From Trebouxia sp. TZW2008 (Eukaryota; Chlorophyta; Trebouxiophyceae; Trebouxiales; Trebouxiaceae): a stretch of DNA of 64,000 nt. Below, one piece after another: positions 33,201 to 43,517 of this stretch. Both the position numbers and the translations under genes were made by a program. How positions within the stretch are numbered: position 1 is the first letter of the stretch; every line of letters starts with the position of its first letter. The stretch covers positions 62,001 through 126,000 of the forward strand of contig BDIU01000070.1 in NCBI GenBank assembly GCA_002118135.1, read 5' to 3'. The notes below the pieces were generated by a model. That model worked only from the letters and a program-made list of their open reading frames with translations, was not told where the DNA came from and searched no databases.

Positions 33201-36200
33201 TCTTTGTAAGGACATTCGATGTAAAGACAATCTTGATGTAAGGACAACGCCATTGGTAATCAATCACTGCATTCTGCATGCACTGGTCCCTCTGAGTAAG
33301 GACAATTCGATGTAAGGACAATTTTCTTGGTAACCAAAGCAGTCGTTACAAAGAGAGTTTACTGTATTCCCCTTTATGACTGTCACAGCACTGGGCAGTC
33401 ACAGATTTCATCATGTGTCCTGTGACATCAGAACTACACGGCTTTCAGTGAATGTTTTTTTCAGTTGACTGGTCATAGCTCATTTACAGCTCTTAGCATG
33501 GTGTCTGTGTCATCAGCCTGAGTGGGCGACTAGTCACCGAGTCTGTGACTGAGCCTCATCAATGACTGGTCACAGCACTGCATAGCAACAAATATTCTGC
33601 ATGGTATTTTGTGATGTGGAGTGCTGATGCGCTTTGCGATGTCAGGAAGGTATGACTGTCAGTGACTGACCCTTTGTTGCTTTGCCACAGGCTTTCAGTG
33701 CGATGCGTGCCAGAGGAGCCAGGGTGACTGACATAGCCATCATAGTTGTAGCAGCAGATGATGGTGTCAGGCCTCAGACGCTTGAAGCTGTCAGTCATGC
33801 CAAGGCTGCTGGAGTGCCCATTGTTGTTGCCATCAACAAGGTAAACCAACTTTGCAGTTGCTGCTATGACATGTCTGCATTTCCGGCATCAAAAAGATAG
33901 ACTGCTTTACCATTTGCATGCCAGTTCTTCTCATCAGCGGGATCACGTGTCAAGGCGTGAAGCTTGCTGAGCAAAGGCAAAGCTGACTTCAGCATCTGAC
34001 ATGGACCATGCCAATGGCTTTGAGTGGGCCGATGTCTGGCATGCGTGGCAAGGGAGGCATCCTTTCTGATGATTTGGCTAGACCTTTGGGGGCTCATTGC
34101 TGCATATGCATGGCAAGAGCATACACATGGAAGCTGTGCAGCATCAGCAGTCCTAGAATAGGCGTTGAGAATGCTGCCATCAGTCATTGCTGTTTCTGAG
34201 GTTGCACATGATGCAAGTCTGTCTTAGCAATACACTTTGATCACAACAGGTCTGCAATCACGCACACACAGCGCTGCTGCCCTGCATGTCAGTGAATGCA
34301 ATGGGCAGCTGGATCTGCAAGGCTGTGTGAGCAAGCACTAGAGATTGATAAGTTTGTGATGTGCGCAGATTGACAAGGAGGGTGCCAACCCAGAGCGTGT
34401 CAAGCAGGAAATGAGCGAGGCAGGCTTGCTGCCTGAAGAGTGGGGCGGCAAAACTCCCTACATTGAAGTGAGTGCTCTTTCCTGCCCGTTACATTCTGCA
34501 CGTCCACAAGGTTGTCATCTGATCTTGGGCCACAAATTTGAACACTTGTGCGCTTCATAGCAACTTATCAAGGCCTTTTGCCTGTACCCAACAAGTTTTG
34601 ACACGAGCACTTGTGCACTCCATAGCAGATCGCCAACATGTTTTGCCTGTGTCTGAGACATCTCAACTGCATTGTGTGCTTGGGCCTAGCAGCTGGCTGT
34701 GCACACAACCGCTGGAACATGAGGACAAACAGCTGACATGGGTCACGTCATTGTGGCGCATGTTCCAGCTTGGTCTGCAGATCAGCATCGCATTGCCACT
34801 CACAGAGCTGATGCATGTGATCCCACCCAGATGCATGTTGTGGCTTGCACGTCAGCAGAATTGACACTACAGACAGTTGATACATTTTGCCTCACTTTGA
34901 TGCATGTTCTGGCTGCATTTTGCAGATCAGTGTCAAGAAGGGGACCGATGTGGATGACCTGCGCGAGACATTTGCTTTGGTTCCAGAACCGGAGCAACAT
35001 GTTATGACAATCTGCTGTTCCCGCTGTGTTCTGCAAGGCATTGCCTGGTACATCTGCTGGCTTTGTCACAGATCAGCGCCTGATGCGTGTTGTGGCTGTG
35101 TTCTGCAGATTAGTGCAAAGAAGGGGACTGGCGTGGACGACCTGCTAGAGACAGTGGCAATAGTTGCAGAAGTGGAGCAGCTGATGTCAAATCCTACTAA
35201 GCCAGCTGCAGGCACAGTGCTTGAAGCACACCTGGACAGGCGCATTGGTGCCATTGCCACGTTGCTAGTGCAGACAGGCACCCTCAAGATTGGTGATGTA
35301 GTTGTGGCTGGCGCTGCATACGGAAAGGTAATTGCTTTGAGGCATCAAGTGCTGCTATGGCTGTGCTTCTATATGTTGAGCAGTGGTACTGCATCTCAAC
35401 CCCTGCTGTTAATCCAAAGCGCCAGAGTGCAATGAAAGAAAATCATGTACAGCAGAAGATCAGTTCTGCGCTTTGCAGGAGTTGTAGTGGTCCTTGTGAG
35501 ATGAATGGTTTGCTCAGCATGACCTACTGTACTCACAAGATTTAAGCATGCAAGCAAATGCCTCTACATGTACAGCATCGATTGCACTGTCAGTGATCTA
35601 GTGTACTGCACCCATTATGTAGCACAACCTGCAATGCCCAATTGCTTGTAGGTAAGCAGCATGGAGGACCACATCAGTAACAATGTGTTGAACCTTTGAT
35701 TAGCGCGACTTACATTTTGTCTTTTTAAGCAAACAAATGTGTGCAGGTGTGCAGCACGAATGACAATGCTTGCCGCCTGACGGGCCGAATTAGCATGACC
35801 TACCACAACTGTACGGCAGCAGAGTTCAATACAACTCAGCAAATACCCAATTCTGAAGCAAGCACTTGTTTGCAGGTGCGCAGCATGAAAGACAATGCTG
35901 GCGACCAGGAAGAGGCCACAGCATCCACAGCAGTGCAGATGGCTGGCCTGAACGCTGTGCCAGTTGCTGGGGACGACTTCACAGTTGCAACCTCGCTGGA
36001 TGAGGTGGGCAGCTTGCTGTTGCTCATGTCTTGCACTGTGAACACGGCTTCACAAATTTATCCTATGGTCGTGGCTTTGCATCTTGCATAGGTCTTGCAT
36101 GCTGTGCCAGCTGCAGATGTTGAGATGACTTCACAGTTGCAGCCTCTTTTGATGAGGTGGGTAGCTTGCTGTTGCTCATGTCTTTCACTGTAAACATGGC

Positions 36201-39150
36201 TTCACAGCTTTGTGAATTTCTTATGGCTTTGCGTTGTTACGCTAATGTCATGGCTGCACCAGCTCTCGAACTTGTTTGCAGCAGGCATGAGCTCAGCGGC
36301 GTGCCGCATTGACTGTGAAAGCTGTTGCACTGCCATGTTTTCACTCGCCATAGGGAAGTACTTTGATTTGTGCATCAATTTTGTGCTTAGTATGGCTTAA
36401 GTTGCTCTTCGCGCTGCCCTGAGCACATGGCCCTCAATATGTACTGTTTACAAGCATGAGTTGTAGCATGATTCAGGCTGCCATATGTGGTGCAGATTTG
36501 GCACTCACAGTGTCTGAACAGCATGGCTGCTGTTGCTGTTAGTCACCATGTCAGCATTGACTTGCATGCTACTTCGTGCTTGCTTTGCACGCAAGTTGTG
36601 GTCTTCTGTTGACATGGTGACAAAAAGCATCATGCTCAAGCTTTCTAAGCTGTGGAGGCAAAGTTGAGCTGCAAGCCTGTAGGCAGTGTTCTTAGCATGG
36701 CAAGAGACACAAAGATCTTGCTACAGGATTCAGCTTCCACATCCAGTTATGCGTGTCGTACCATTCAAATATAGATTGGTATTTACATTTGTTTGACTGT
36801 CTGCACAGCAGCAATCACACTGTCACAGTGCCACCTCATGAAGCGGGCTGGAACTGTCACAGTAATCTCTTTCAGACAGCAGCTCAAACAACATCACTCT
36901 TGTCATGTGGACAATGCAAATAGGGAAAGATGGCTACATTCCGTCTGCACCCCTGCCAAGGACAGTACAGATTGAGAAATAAGTGCAGTAGTCACCTCCA
37001 GACAGCTTTGTATTTGGAGTGCAATTTGCAGACAGTTTAGTGCAACAAAAGCAGCTGTGACGTCACAAACCACTGTTTGTGGACTACAGGGGCGCAAGCT
37101 GGCAGAGTCAGCTGGTTCCAGCCGCAGAATGGACAGACTCTCGCTGCAGGCGGGCGGTGGCAGCATGATCACCACCACTACCACCACTCATGTCACTATG
37201 GATGGAGATGATGAAGAAGACCACCTACGGAAATTCAATGTCATCCTGAAGGTGCTGCTTCTGCTCTTGTGTTACGTTGCATAGCATGATTGTTGCGATT
37301 GTAACACTGTTGAGCTTCACCAGCAGCTAGATGCATTGCATCTGACAATCCAGATCGCCACTCCCACAATGTGTTGCGTGAGCAAGCAGCTGACATGCCT
37401 TTGGGACGGGTGTTGGAATATTTCTCTGTCAAATTGTGTAATTGCGCTCATTGATGCACAGAATGAAATAAATGAAGATCAGCACGGCTGTCGCACTCCA
37501 GCTGGCAGAGCCTGCCATAGCGTGCGGCAGATGGTTTAGTCATGAGCACACTGTCGTGCAAACAATTGATGGTCTTTTCTGACAAGGGCTCATGACTTAG
37601 ATTGCTGCCCTTTGTTGATGCCCCTGCAGCCTTTGCGTCAATGCATCACGTGTCATGGGACAAGGACATGGTTCCAAGGGTCTCTGCCCTTGCTGTGTGT
37701 GCATATTTGGACAGTAGTCTTGACAGCTGCCAGTCACCCAACTGTGAAAGGTATGCGAAGTCCATAAGCCTGATTGCTGCATGCAGGCTGATGCATCTGG
37801 CAGTCTGGAAGCAGTGAAGGCTGCCCTGAATAACTTGCCTCAGGGCAGTGTAGTGCTGCGGTATCTGCTGGCACTGCCCAACGAGATCACTGTGTCTGAT
37901 GTGGATCTGGCTGCTGCCAGTCAAGGTCTCATTCTGGGCTTCAACGTTGAGCCTTCTGAAGCTGTACAGACCGCAGCCAAGCAGCAAGGTAAAGCATGCA
38001 CTTCAGTGGAACGAGGCTGTATAGCAGACAAGCAACAATCCATGCTTGAAGGGATTGCTGCCTGGACTTGTGTGTGCATGAGCATGGTCTTGCAGCATTG
38101 CAGGCAACCCCCTGAGGTCTGCTCAGAAATGCAGCATCAGAAAAGAACATCAGCTACATCTTGTGTTGGACCTGCTTCATCATGCTGTTCTTGACTTGCG
38201 CTGTCAACTATGGAAGCCAAGCTTAAGTTGGCCAAATCGAGGCTGCTGTATGCAGGCGTAACGTTCCAGACATACCAGATCAAGTTCCATGGTCAGGTCT
38301 TGTCAACTTTCCATGCCCAGTTGTGTCTGCTGCATGCAGGGGTGACAATCCAGACCTACAAGGTCATCTACAACCTTCTAGATGACATGCGAGATGCTAT
38401 GGAGGGCAAGCTAACAGCTCTGGAACAGAGAGTGCCTGTTGGAGCAGCTGAGGTCCGAGCTGTCTTTGGCAAAGGCTCCAATCTGGTGGCTGGTTGCATG
38501 GTCACAGAGGGCCTTCTCAGGGATGACAGTTTCATTGTGGTATGTGTTGCTTGCTCATGTATTTGCATTCCCGGGTTGCTTCTACCCACCGAGGCTCCTG
38601 GCATGACGCCTTGAGGTGTGAACTGTTCTTTTTCTTTTCCTGCTGAGGGGTCTGCTTGCCATAGTGTCGTGACAAGTATGCTTGCAGATTGCTGGCACAG
38701 TCTGCAGATGTATTGCACCATCTATCATGCAGTCAGTCAAGGCTGGCAAGCTTGGTGTGCACGCTGTAGAGCATGTTGGTCTTGCTGAGGTGTGCCCTTG
38801 CATGTTGTGGCTCACTTATCCAGCTTGTTTTACTTGTGATCATGAGTCTGCTGTTGCCCTTGCAGGTCACTCGCAAAAAGAAGACTGCGTTTGAGGGCAA
38901 CATCTCTTCTCTGCGACGTGTCAAGGAAATTGTCAAATCAGTCGAAAATGGCAATGAATGTGGTGTCGGCTGTAAAGATTTCAGTTCCTGGGAGGATGGA
39001 GATAAAATTGAGGCTTTTGAGGTGGTCAATAGACGTAGAACGCTGGAGGACAAGGTCGCCCCTCGCAGCTTCCAGATTCCTGATGAGTGGTTAGAGGATG
39101 AGGAACAGCAAGGAGCAGAAGAGCAGCAGCTTGCATTGCAGGGCAGATAG
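30230..39150 (+). CDS. infB: plastid translation initiation factor IF-2 (bacterial type)
   Basis: GTPase that places initiator fMet-tRNA on the plastid 30S subunit. Eleven exons: 30230-31535, 32072-32523, 32869-33015, 33691-33840, 34369-34467, 35109-35327, 35876-36004, 37090-37251, 37787-37988, 38340-38539, 38866-39150. Sum 3351 nt, 1116 aa. N-terminus: a presequence ([20 protein letters not shown]) followed by about 390 residues of Pro/Arg/Gln/Gly-rich low complexity. Then the IF-2 N domain ([20 protein letters not shown]), G1 GHVDHGKTS, G2 [11 protein letters not shown]3 DTPGHEAF, G4 NKIDK and G5 SAKKG. Domains II-IV follow: [13 protein letters not shown], then [14 protein letters not shown], then VTEGLLRDD and the C-terminal [19 protein letters not shown] 30230 is the first Met; an in-frame GTG at 30224 is less likely. 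Introns fall at four G motifs. Introns carry several exon echoes and a MITE. Confidence 0.95.
33189..33366. mobile_element. 174-bp MITE with terminal inverted repeats and TA duplication
   Basis: Element 33191-33364 in IF-2 intron 3. Both ends carry cagtaaactctctttgtaa in inverted orientation (19 bp, perfect), flanked by TA on each side (33189-33190 and 33365-33366), as for Tc1/mariner or pogo-like elements. It has no coding capacity. Inside, the motif tcgatgtaaggaca is repeated. It is presumably mobilised by a transposase encoded elsewhere. Confidence 0.88.
34800..35140 (+). repeat. echo of IF-2 exon 6 (G5 exon), in frame
   Basis: After tgcag at 34921-34925 the sequence encodes [20 protein letters not shown], a close copy of the true exon at 35109 ([20 protein letters not shown]). 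Spacing is 183 bp, exactly 61 codons, and the whole interval is open in the exon frame. A weaker partial copy of the upstream intron edge (gatgcatgttgtggcttgca) lies near 34840. Confidence 0.9.
35740..35915 (+). repeat. echo of IF-2 exon 7 acceptor side
   Basis: gcag then gtgtgcagcacgaatgacaa (35749) copies gcag then gtgcgcagcatgaaagacaa at the true exon start 35876, 127 bp downstream. The copied stretch is about 35 coding bases. Confidence 0.85.
35958..36225 (+). repeat. donor-side echo of IF-2 exon 7
   Basis: The exon end gctgtgccagttgctgggga through tggatgaggtgggcagcttg recurs about 140 bp downstream (36099-36170) as gctgtgccagctgcagatgt through ttgatgaggtgggtagcttg. About 60 bp of following intron (ctgttgctcatgtctt, acggcttcacaa versus atggcttcacag) is copied as well. 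The donor GTGGG(C/T) is retained in the copy. Confidence 0.88.
38240..38375 (+). repeat. echo of IF-2 exon 10 acceptor side
   Basis: ctgctgtatgcag then gcgtaacgttccagacatac (38256) copies ctgctgcatgcag then gggtgacaatccagacctac at the true exon start 38340, 84 bp downstream. About 35 coding bases are copied. Confidence 0.88.
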
Positions 39151-39544
39151 ATTTGCAGCAAAAGCCCATAGCTCATTTCATTATAGGTGTCACATTTCAT
39201 GCCCAACATATTGCCATTTTGGGCTTGTGCCATGCAGTCCTTGTTTTGACGTTGACGGATGCGTAGCCAGGCCCACGCACTTGAAACGACTCTTTCGAGA
39301 TACTGTTGCTCTTACGAGTTTAGTGTTTTTGAATGCATATTGACATGTGTTTATCATCTGCCCACATTCAGCCTTTGAAAGCTATTGTTAGCAAAAGCTG
39401 TCTCGTTGCAAATGACTTGCAAATAGTGTATTGAGACGTGACAGACTGAGAGTTCAATAACTGAATTTGCTGAAAATGACACACTACACTGTGGTGAATC
39501 GGCAAGCACTAAACGACGTTTCGACAGGCCACTTGCATGTCACA
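39151..39544. other. tail-to-tail intergenic region, IF-2 / coiled-coil gene
   Basis: 394 bp between convergent stop codons. AT-richer than the flanking exons; no frame, repeat or hairpin of note. Confidence 0.5.
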
Positions 39545-40864
39545 TCACTTCTCTGTTGACAGCCCCTCTACGATTGCTTTTAGCCTTGCAAGCTCATCTT
39601 CCTTGGCTAAAAGCTCAGCATAATGCATCTTGAACACAACTGCAGCAACGAACTTGTTCTGAGTGAAACAGGGTGGCACATGAGCTAGTGAATTAGCCTA
39701 GCAGCATTGTTTGGTCACAGGTCGTGCTGTAATTCTGAGCCTTCCAGCATCTGTAAGACACATGCAAGCCATGCTGTTCAATACCTACCAGCGTTATTCT
39801 CGAGCTCTTGAGTCATCTCAAAAATGCGCTGATCAGCAGCCTCTTTGAGCGCTCGACTTTCCTCAAGCTTGTTGTTAGTTTCTTGAAGCTCCAAAGTCAG
39901 CTCTGCAACCTTCTGTTGCTGCACCTGCAACACCAGAGAGAAACCAGGCACTCAACAACTGAACCAGCGTTCCCAAGCAGAGTATGCGACTGGGCAGACT
40001 CACACAATCAAATGTTGCAATTTCAGGTTGCAAGGTCTGATTGAGCAATCGAGGCAAGTTCGTAGAGATCACATGGAAACAGGTGCGGATTAGGCTTCAG
40101 TCATTGAGAGTATTGTGATGGTTACGCTGTAAAATAAAGCTCTTTGTTGATGACATCATGATGCATCATGAAAGGACAACTGGCAGTCTGGGACAACAGA
40201 ATGTATCTGCCAAGTCTTGACAAGCGCCTTGTAAACTTTGTCAACAAGCTTGTTGTCACTGAGCTTGTTGACGGCCATGTAAAAGGCGCTCATTGAATCT
40301 TAGCACAAACACCAATTGGGTCACAGCAGAAATATTGCAAGCAGATCAAACATGTCGCTGACCTCTTGCGTGCTTGTATGTATGCACGCATTGATAATTG
40401 TCTGACTTTGCTGCAAACAAGCACACTATGCCAACAGTAAGTTATCTGCTGCTGCATGTCAGCAAATGACCTTAATTGAAACAACGCCTACTTCAGGCAT
40501 TTCACTTACCTGAATTGCCCTTTGGTACTGCATGACTGGGGCAACTTGATTGTATGCATCTTCATCAAGGTAGACAGCATCCTCAATAGCTCTTGCCAGA
40601 GTGTCGAGAGCCACACGGGCATCCTCTATATTGCCAACTGCACTACCCCACCTTGAGCTTTCGCCTGGAGCTGTTGTGTCCTGCACAACAGCACAGAGAA
40701 AAGAAATGGAGACAAGCAAGGCATCATGGACCCAGTAACAAAAGGAGGGCTATGGCTATTGTACGCACTTGACGCCTGAAAACCTCTTGATCGGCAAGAC
40801 CGGCCTCGGCAGATGTGCTGGGCATGGTCTGTGAAGCTTGATAGGCTCTTCTAGGTTCAGTCAT
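39545..40864 (-). CDS. small coiled-coil protein, function unknown
   Basis: Not recognised. Four exons: 40864-40769, 40680-40510, 39924-39789, 39684-39545; 543 nt, 180 aa, phases close exactly. The N-terminus (MTEPRRAYQASQ) is Ser/Ala-rich. Residues about 45-90 are acidic and helical (GNIEDARVALDTLARAIEDA). Residues about 90-135 form a clear coiled coil (VAELTLELQETNNKLEESRA). The C-terminal end has NKFVAAVVFKMHYAELLAKE followed by more heptads. The last acceptor (TAG at 39685-39687) was picked because the nearer CAG at 39658 would break the frame. An extra exon in the long second intron (39925-40509) cannot be excluded. Head-to-head with the TPR gene 737 bp away. A small adaptor or cytoskeletal coiled-coil protein would fit, but no function is claimed. 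Confidence 0.65.
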
Positions 40865-41601
40865 ACGGACACGGCAATGACGAATTGAAATGTGGACACG
40901 GCTCAATCAGCAAGTCCTGTCTCATGTAGTGAAGACAGTGCAGGAGCGGCCAGCAACTCAAAAGTCGGGAAGCATATCGAACAAGCACTGATCATGTACA
41001 CTTCACACCATCTATGCCAGGCCGTTTCAGACGCATTCTGGGCTCAGTGTCATGCAAGTGTGTACAAGCCCTCCCTACGTTGCCACACCGCGCACGCAGC
41101 GACAAAGCGTGCAAGTTGTGCATGGAACACACCTTAAACGCGCTGGCTAACGGGGTAAGCAATTTTTAAAAATCGGTCGGGATCCCAGATTGACTCGAAA
41201 GATTGCTTCGAGAATACAAAGGGCCGCAAAGCACTGTCGATCTTGCGCGACTTGGCAGAGCACCATGTGGAAACCACCTTGGAACCCTTGCATCTCCAGC
41301 AAGAGCTTTGTTGCCAAGCTTGCAAACCAGCCCCGGCGCAGACTAAACAAGTCGTACATCAGGTCCACAACGACATCAGTCTATGCGCTGACGCTCTGCA
41401 CCTCTCACCCATCTCAAGACTGCCCGCAGGCACTCAACCCGTGCAAAACCTTTCGAGCTTCATCCGCTTTGCAGCATTAGGGGAAGCGCAAGTGCCGCTG
41501 CTTCGCACCGTCAACATCACTGCAACGAACGCTTAATCTAACGTGCCAGCTGGTCGGCAAGTAGTGTTGAGGGCTGGTCTCGTAACGATATGATCGCTCA
41601 A
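40865..41601. promoter_or_regulatory. head-to-head intergenic region, coiled-coil gene / TPR gene
   Basis: 737 bp, with open frames of 60-100 codons on both strands between 41140 and 41540. None resembles a known family. It may contain a non-coding 5' exon of the TPR gene. Confidence 0.35.
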
Positions 41602-42456
41602 ATGGCCGATGTTCAACAGCAAATCAGGTAAGACATGTGCATGCTTGCAAATATGCGCCGGTCTAGTTGCCCTCGATAACGCTATAGCTATGGCGCTGCA
41701 TCCTGGACGCTTTAGGCCGAGCAGGGCCCGCCAACTTGCACGCGCTGGATGCCATGACGCACGTTGGCTCATTCGAGCTGCTGATGTATTTTTGTGACTG
41801 CTTGTAGGCAATTTGACCAGGAAATTGAGGACAATCCGAACAACGCCAAGGCATACCTGAATAGAGCAATTTGCTACATGCACTTGCGCAACTATGAGGA
41901 AACCTTGAATGACGCAATGCAGAGCACCAAAATAAACGAAGCAAGGTCAGGCTGACACCTGCATGTTGCCAATCACCGCTGCCATGCAATTCTGCTTACT
42001 GCCCGGTGCTTGCCATTTCTGCTTTGTTTGTCTTATTTCATCATAGTCAGTGGTGATGAGTAGACGGATTACGACTGAGCAATGCGTCAGCATTCCATGC
42101 AGATTGTCCATGTTGGGCTGACTCTTCATAAGTCAACTTTCTGCTGATTGCTTTTTTGCGAGCAGCAGTCCCAGGCTGCATAACAGCATAGACTTTTCTT
42201 CCTTTCTTGTCCATGCTGAAAATTTGCTGTGCACTGCAGTGCGGATGCATGGTACATGCTGGGGCAAGCCCACATGGGTTTGGGTCATTACAGGGCAGCT
42301 ATCTCCGCTTTCAGGAGGGCAAATCAGATTGACCCTGCCAATGTGAACATCAGAACAGCTGTTTTGCAAGCTGAGCAAATATTGGAGGAAGTCCAACAGG
42401 GAAAATATAGCCAGCCGGCCTTGCCAGCTTTCAATGCTGGCAGAAATACAGCATGA
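41602..42456 (+). CDS. short tetratricopeptide-repeat (TPR) protein
   Basis: Three exons: 41602-41627 (26 nt), 41808-41945, 42240-42456; 381 nt, 126 aa, phases close. Seen: two clear TPR motifs with the canonical small/aromatic pattern, NPNNAKAYLNRAICYMHLRN (about residues 18-37, continuing YEETLNDAMQSTKIN) and SADAWYMLGQAHMGLGHYRA (about 55-74, continuing AISAFRRANQIDP). A third, partial helix pair follows, and the tail is short. Such modules bind chaperone C-terminal peptides or other partners. No catalytic domain is attached, and the specific partner cannot be inferred. Start ATG 41602 is the first in the exon; the upstream frame has stops. Confidence 0.82.
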
Positions 42457-43517
42457 AGAAAAAGAGAAGTCTTAGCCATTAGGCATCATACGGGGAGCCT
42501 CAGGAAGCAGAGGCAACCCAAAGTTGTTGTTCTAGAGCAACAAGCAGCAGAGTTGAATCAAGGGGGGGGGGGGCGGCCCTTAGCATGAAAACACTGTGGG
42601 GATCATAACACGTTTGCATTTCTAGGATCTGTGCCCTGCAGTTTTGTCAGCTTTTCAACCAGGTTTCACCATGCAAAAATGAGATTATCAGCATAATGTC
42701 TGGCACAGTATTGTCCAGTATTGCACAACACAATCAGCATGTCAATGTTGAATATGTTACACGTGTCTGACAGCCACAGAAAACACAGCTGTGTATACTA
42801 CAGCTCACATAAGTCACATTGTGAACGCATGTTTGCGGTTTGGAAAAGAGGCACTTTAGGTGGTTGCAGTTGATGCAAAGTGAGTCTGTGCAAGCAAGAT
42901 GCAAACATTCCAAGACTTCAACTGACATCAATCTTGTCAGACATAAGGCAATGTAAGATGTCAGCTGAACATGCACGGAATCTCAGACAGCGCAAAAGCA
43001 GCCGCTTACAGCACAGAGCACGTCAGCGTCAATGAAACTTTATGATGCATGCAGTATGGCTGATCAGATGATGTTGACCTTGCATGGTACAGTAGCATAT
43101 TTCTAAGTATTTACAGCTTGACAGCATCTGTACAAACAATGTCATGACGTCACTGCATCAATGCTTTGGCCTGCTGAGCCTGTCTAACGCATGTTATAAT
43201 GAGGATTGAATGCTTTGATGAGTTCATGCAACAGCATACAAAGCTGCTATGTGCACTTATCCCCGTGTATGTGGTTTTGTGTGCCGTACATAGCCTGATG
43301 CCTTTCATGCATAGAAGCTAACCACATGTAACAGCACTAGTAGCATATCAACACGCAGGATAGCCAGGGTTTATATCCAAGGCCCCCTTAAACAAGTCCA
43401 TTAGGGCAATAGACTGTTCACAAACTCTGCTCAACTCCTTTGCAGTCTTCTTAGCTAATATTGGCATATACAAGTAATTTTCTCTTTTAGAGCAGCTCAT
43501 GCACGTCTCTGACATTT
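42457..43517. other. tail-to-tail intergenic region, TPR gene / GYTG gene
   Basis: About 1.06 kb between convergent stops. It contains a 12-base G run at 42562-42573. The open frame at 42734-42976 has no recognisable content. Nothing else seen. Confidence 0.45.

Noticed and set aside
38686..38790. Possible IF-2 exon between exons 10 and 11
   Set aside because: Direct joining gives [18 protein letters not shown], which matches the length and pattern of IF-2 domain IV exactly; the segment would insert 30 unrelated residues.
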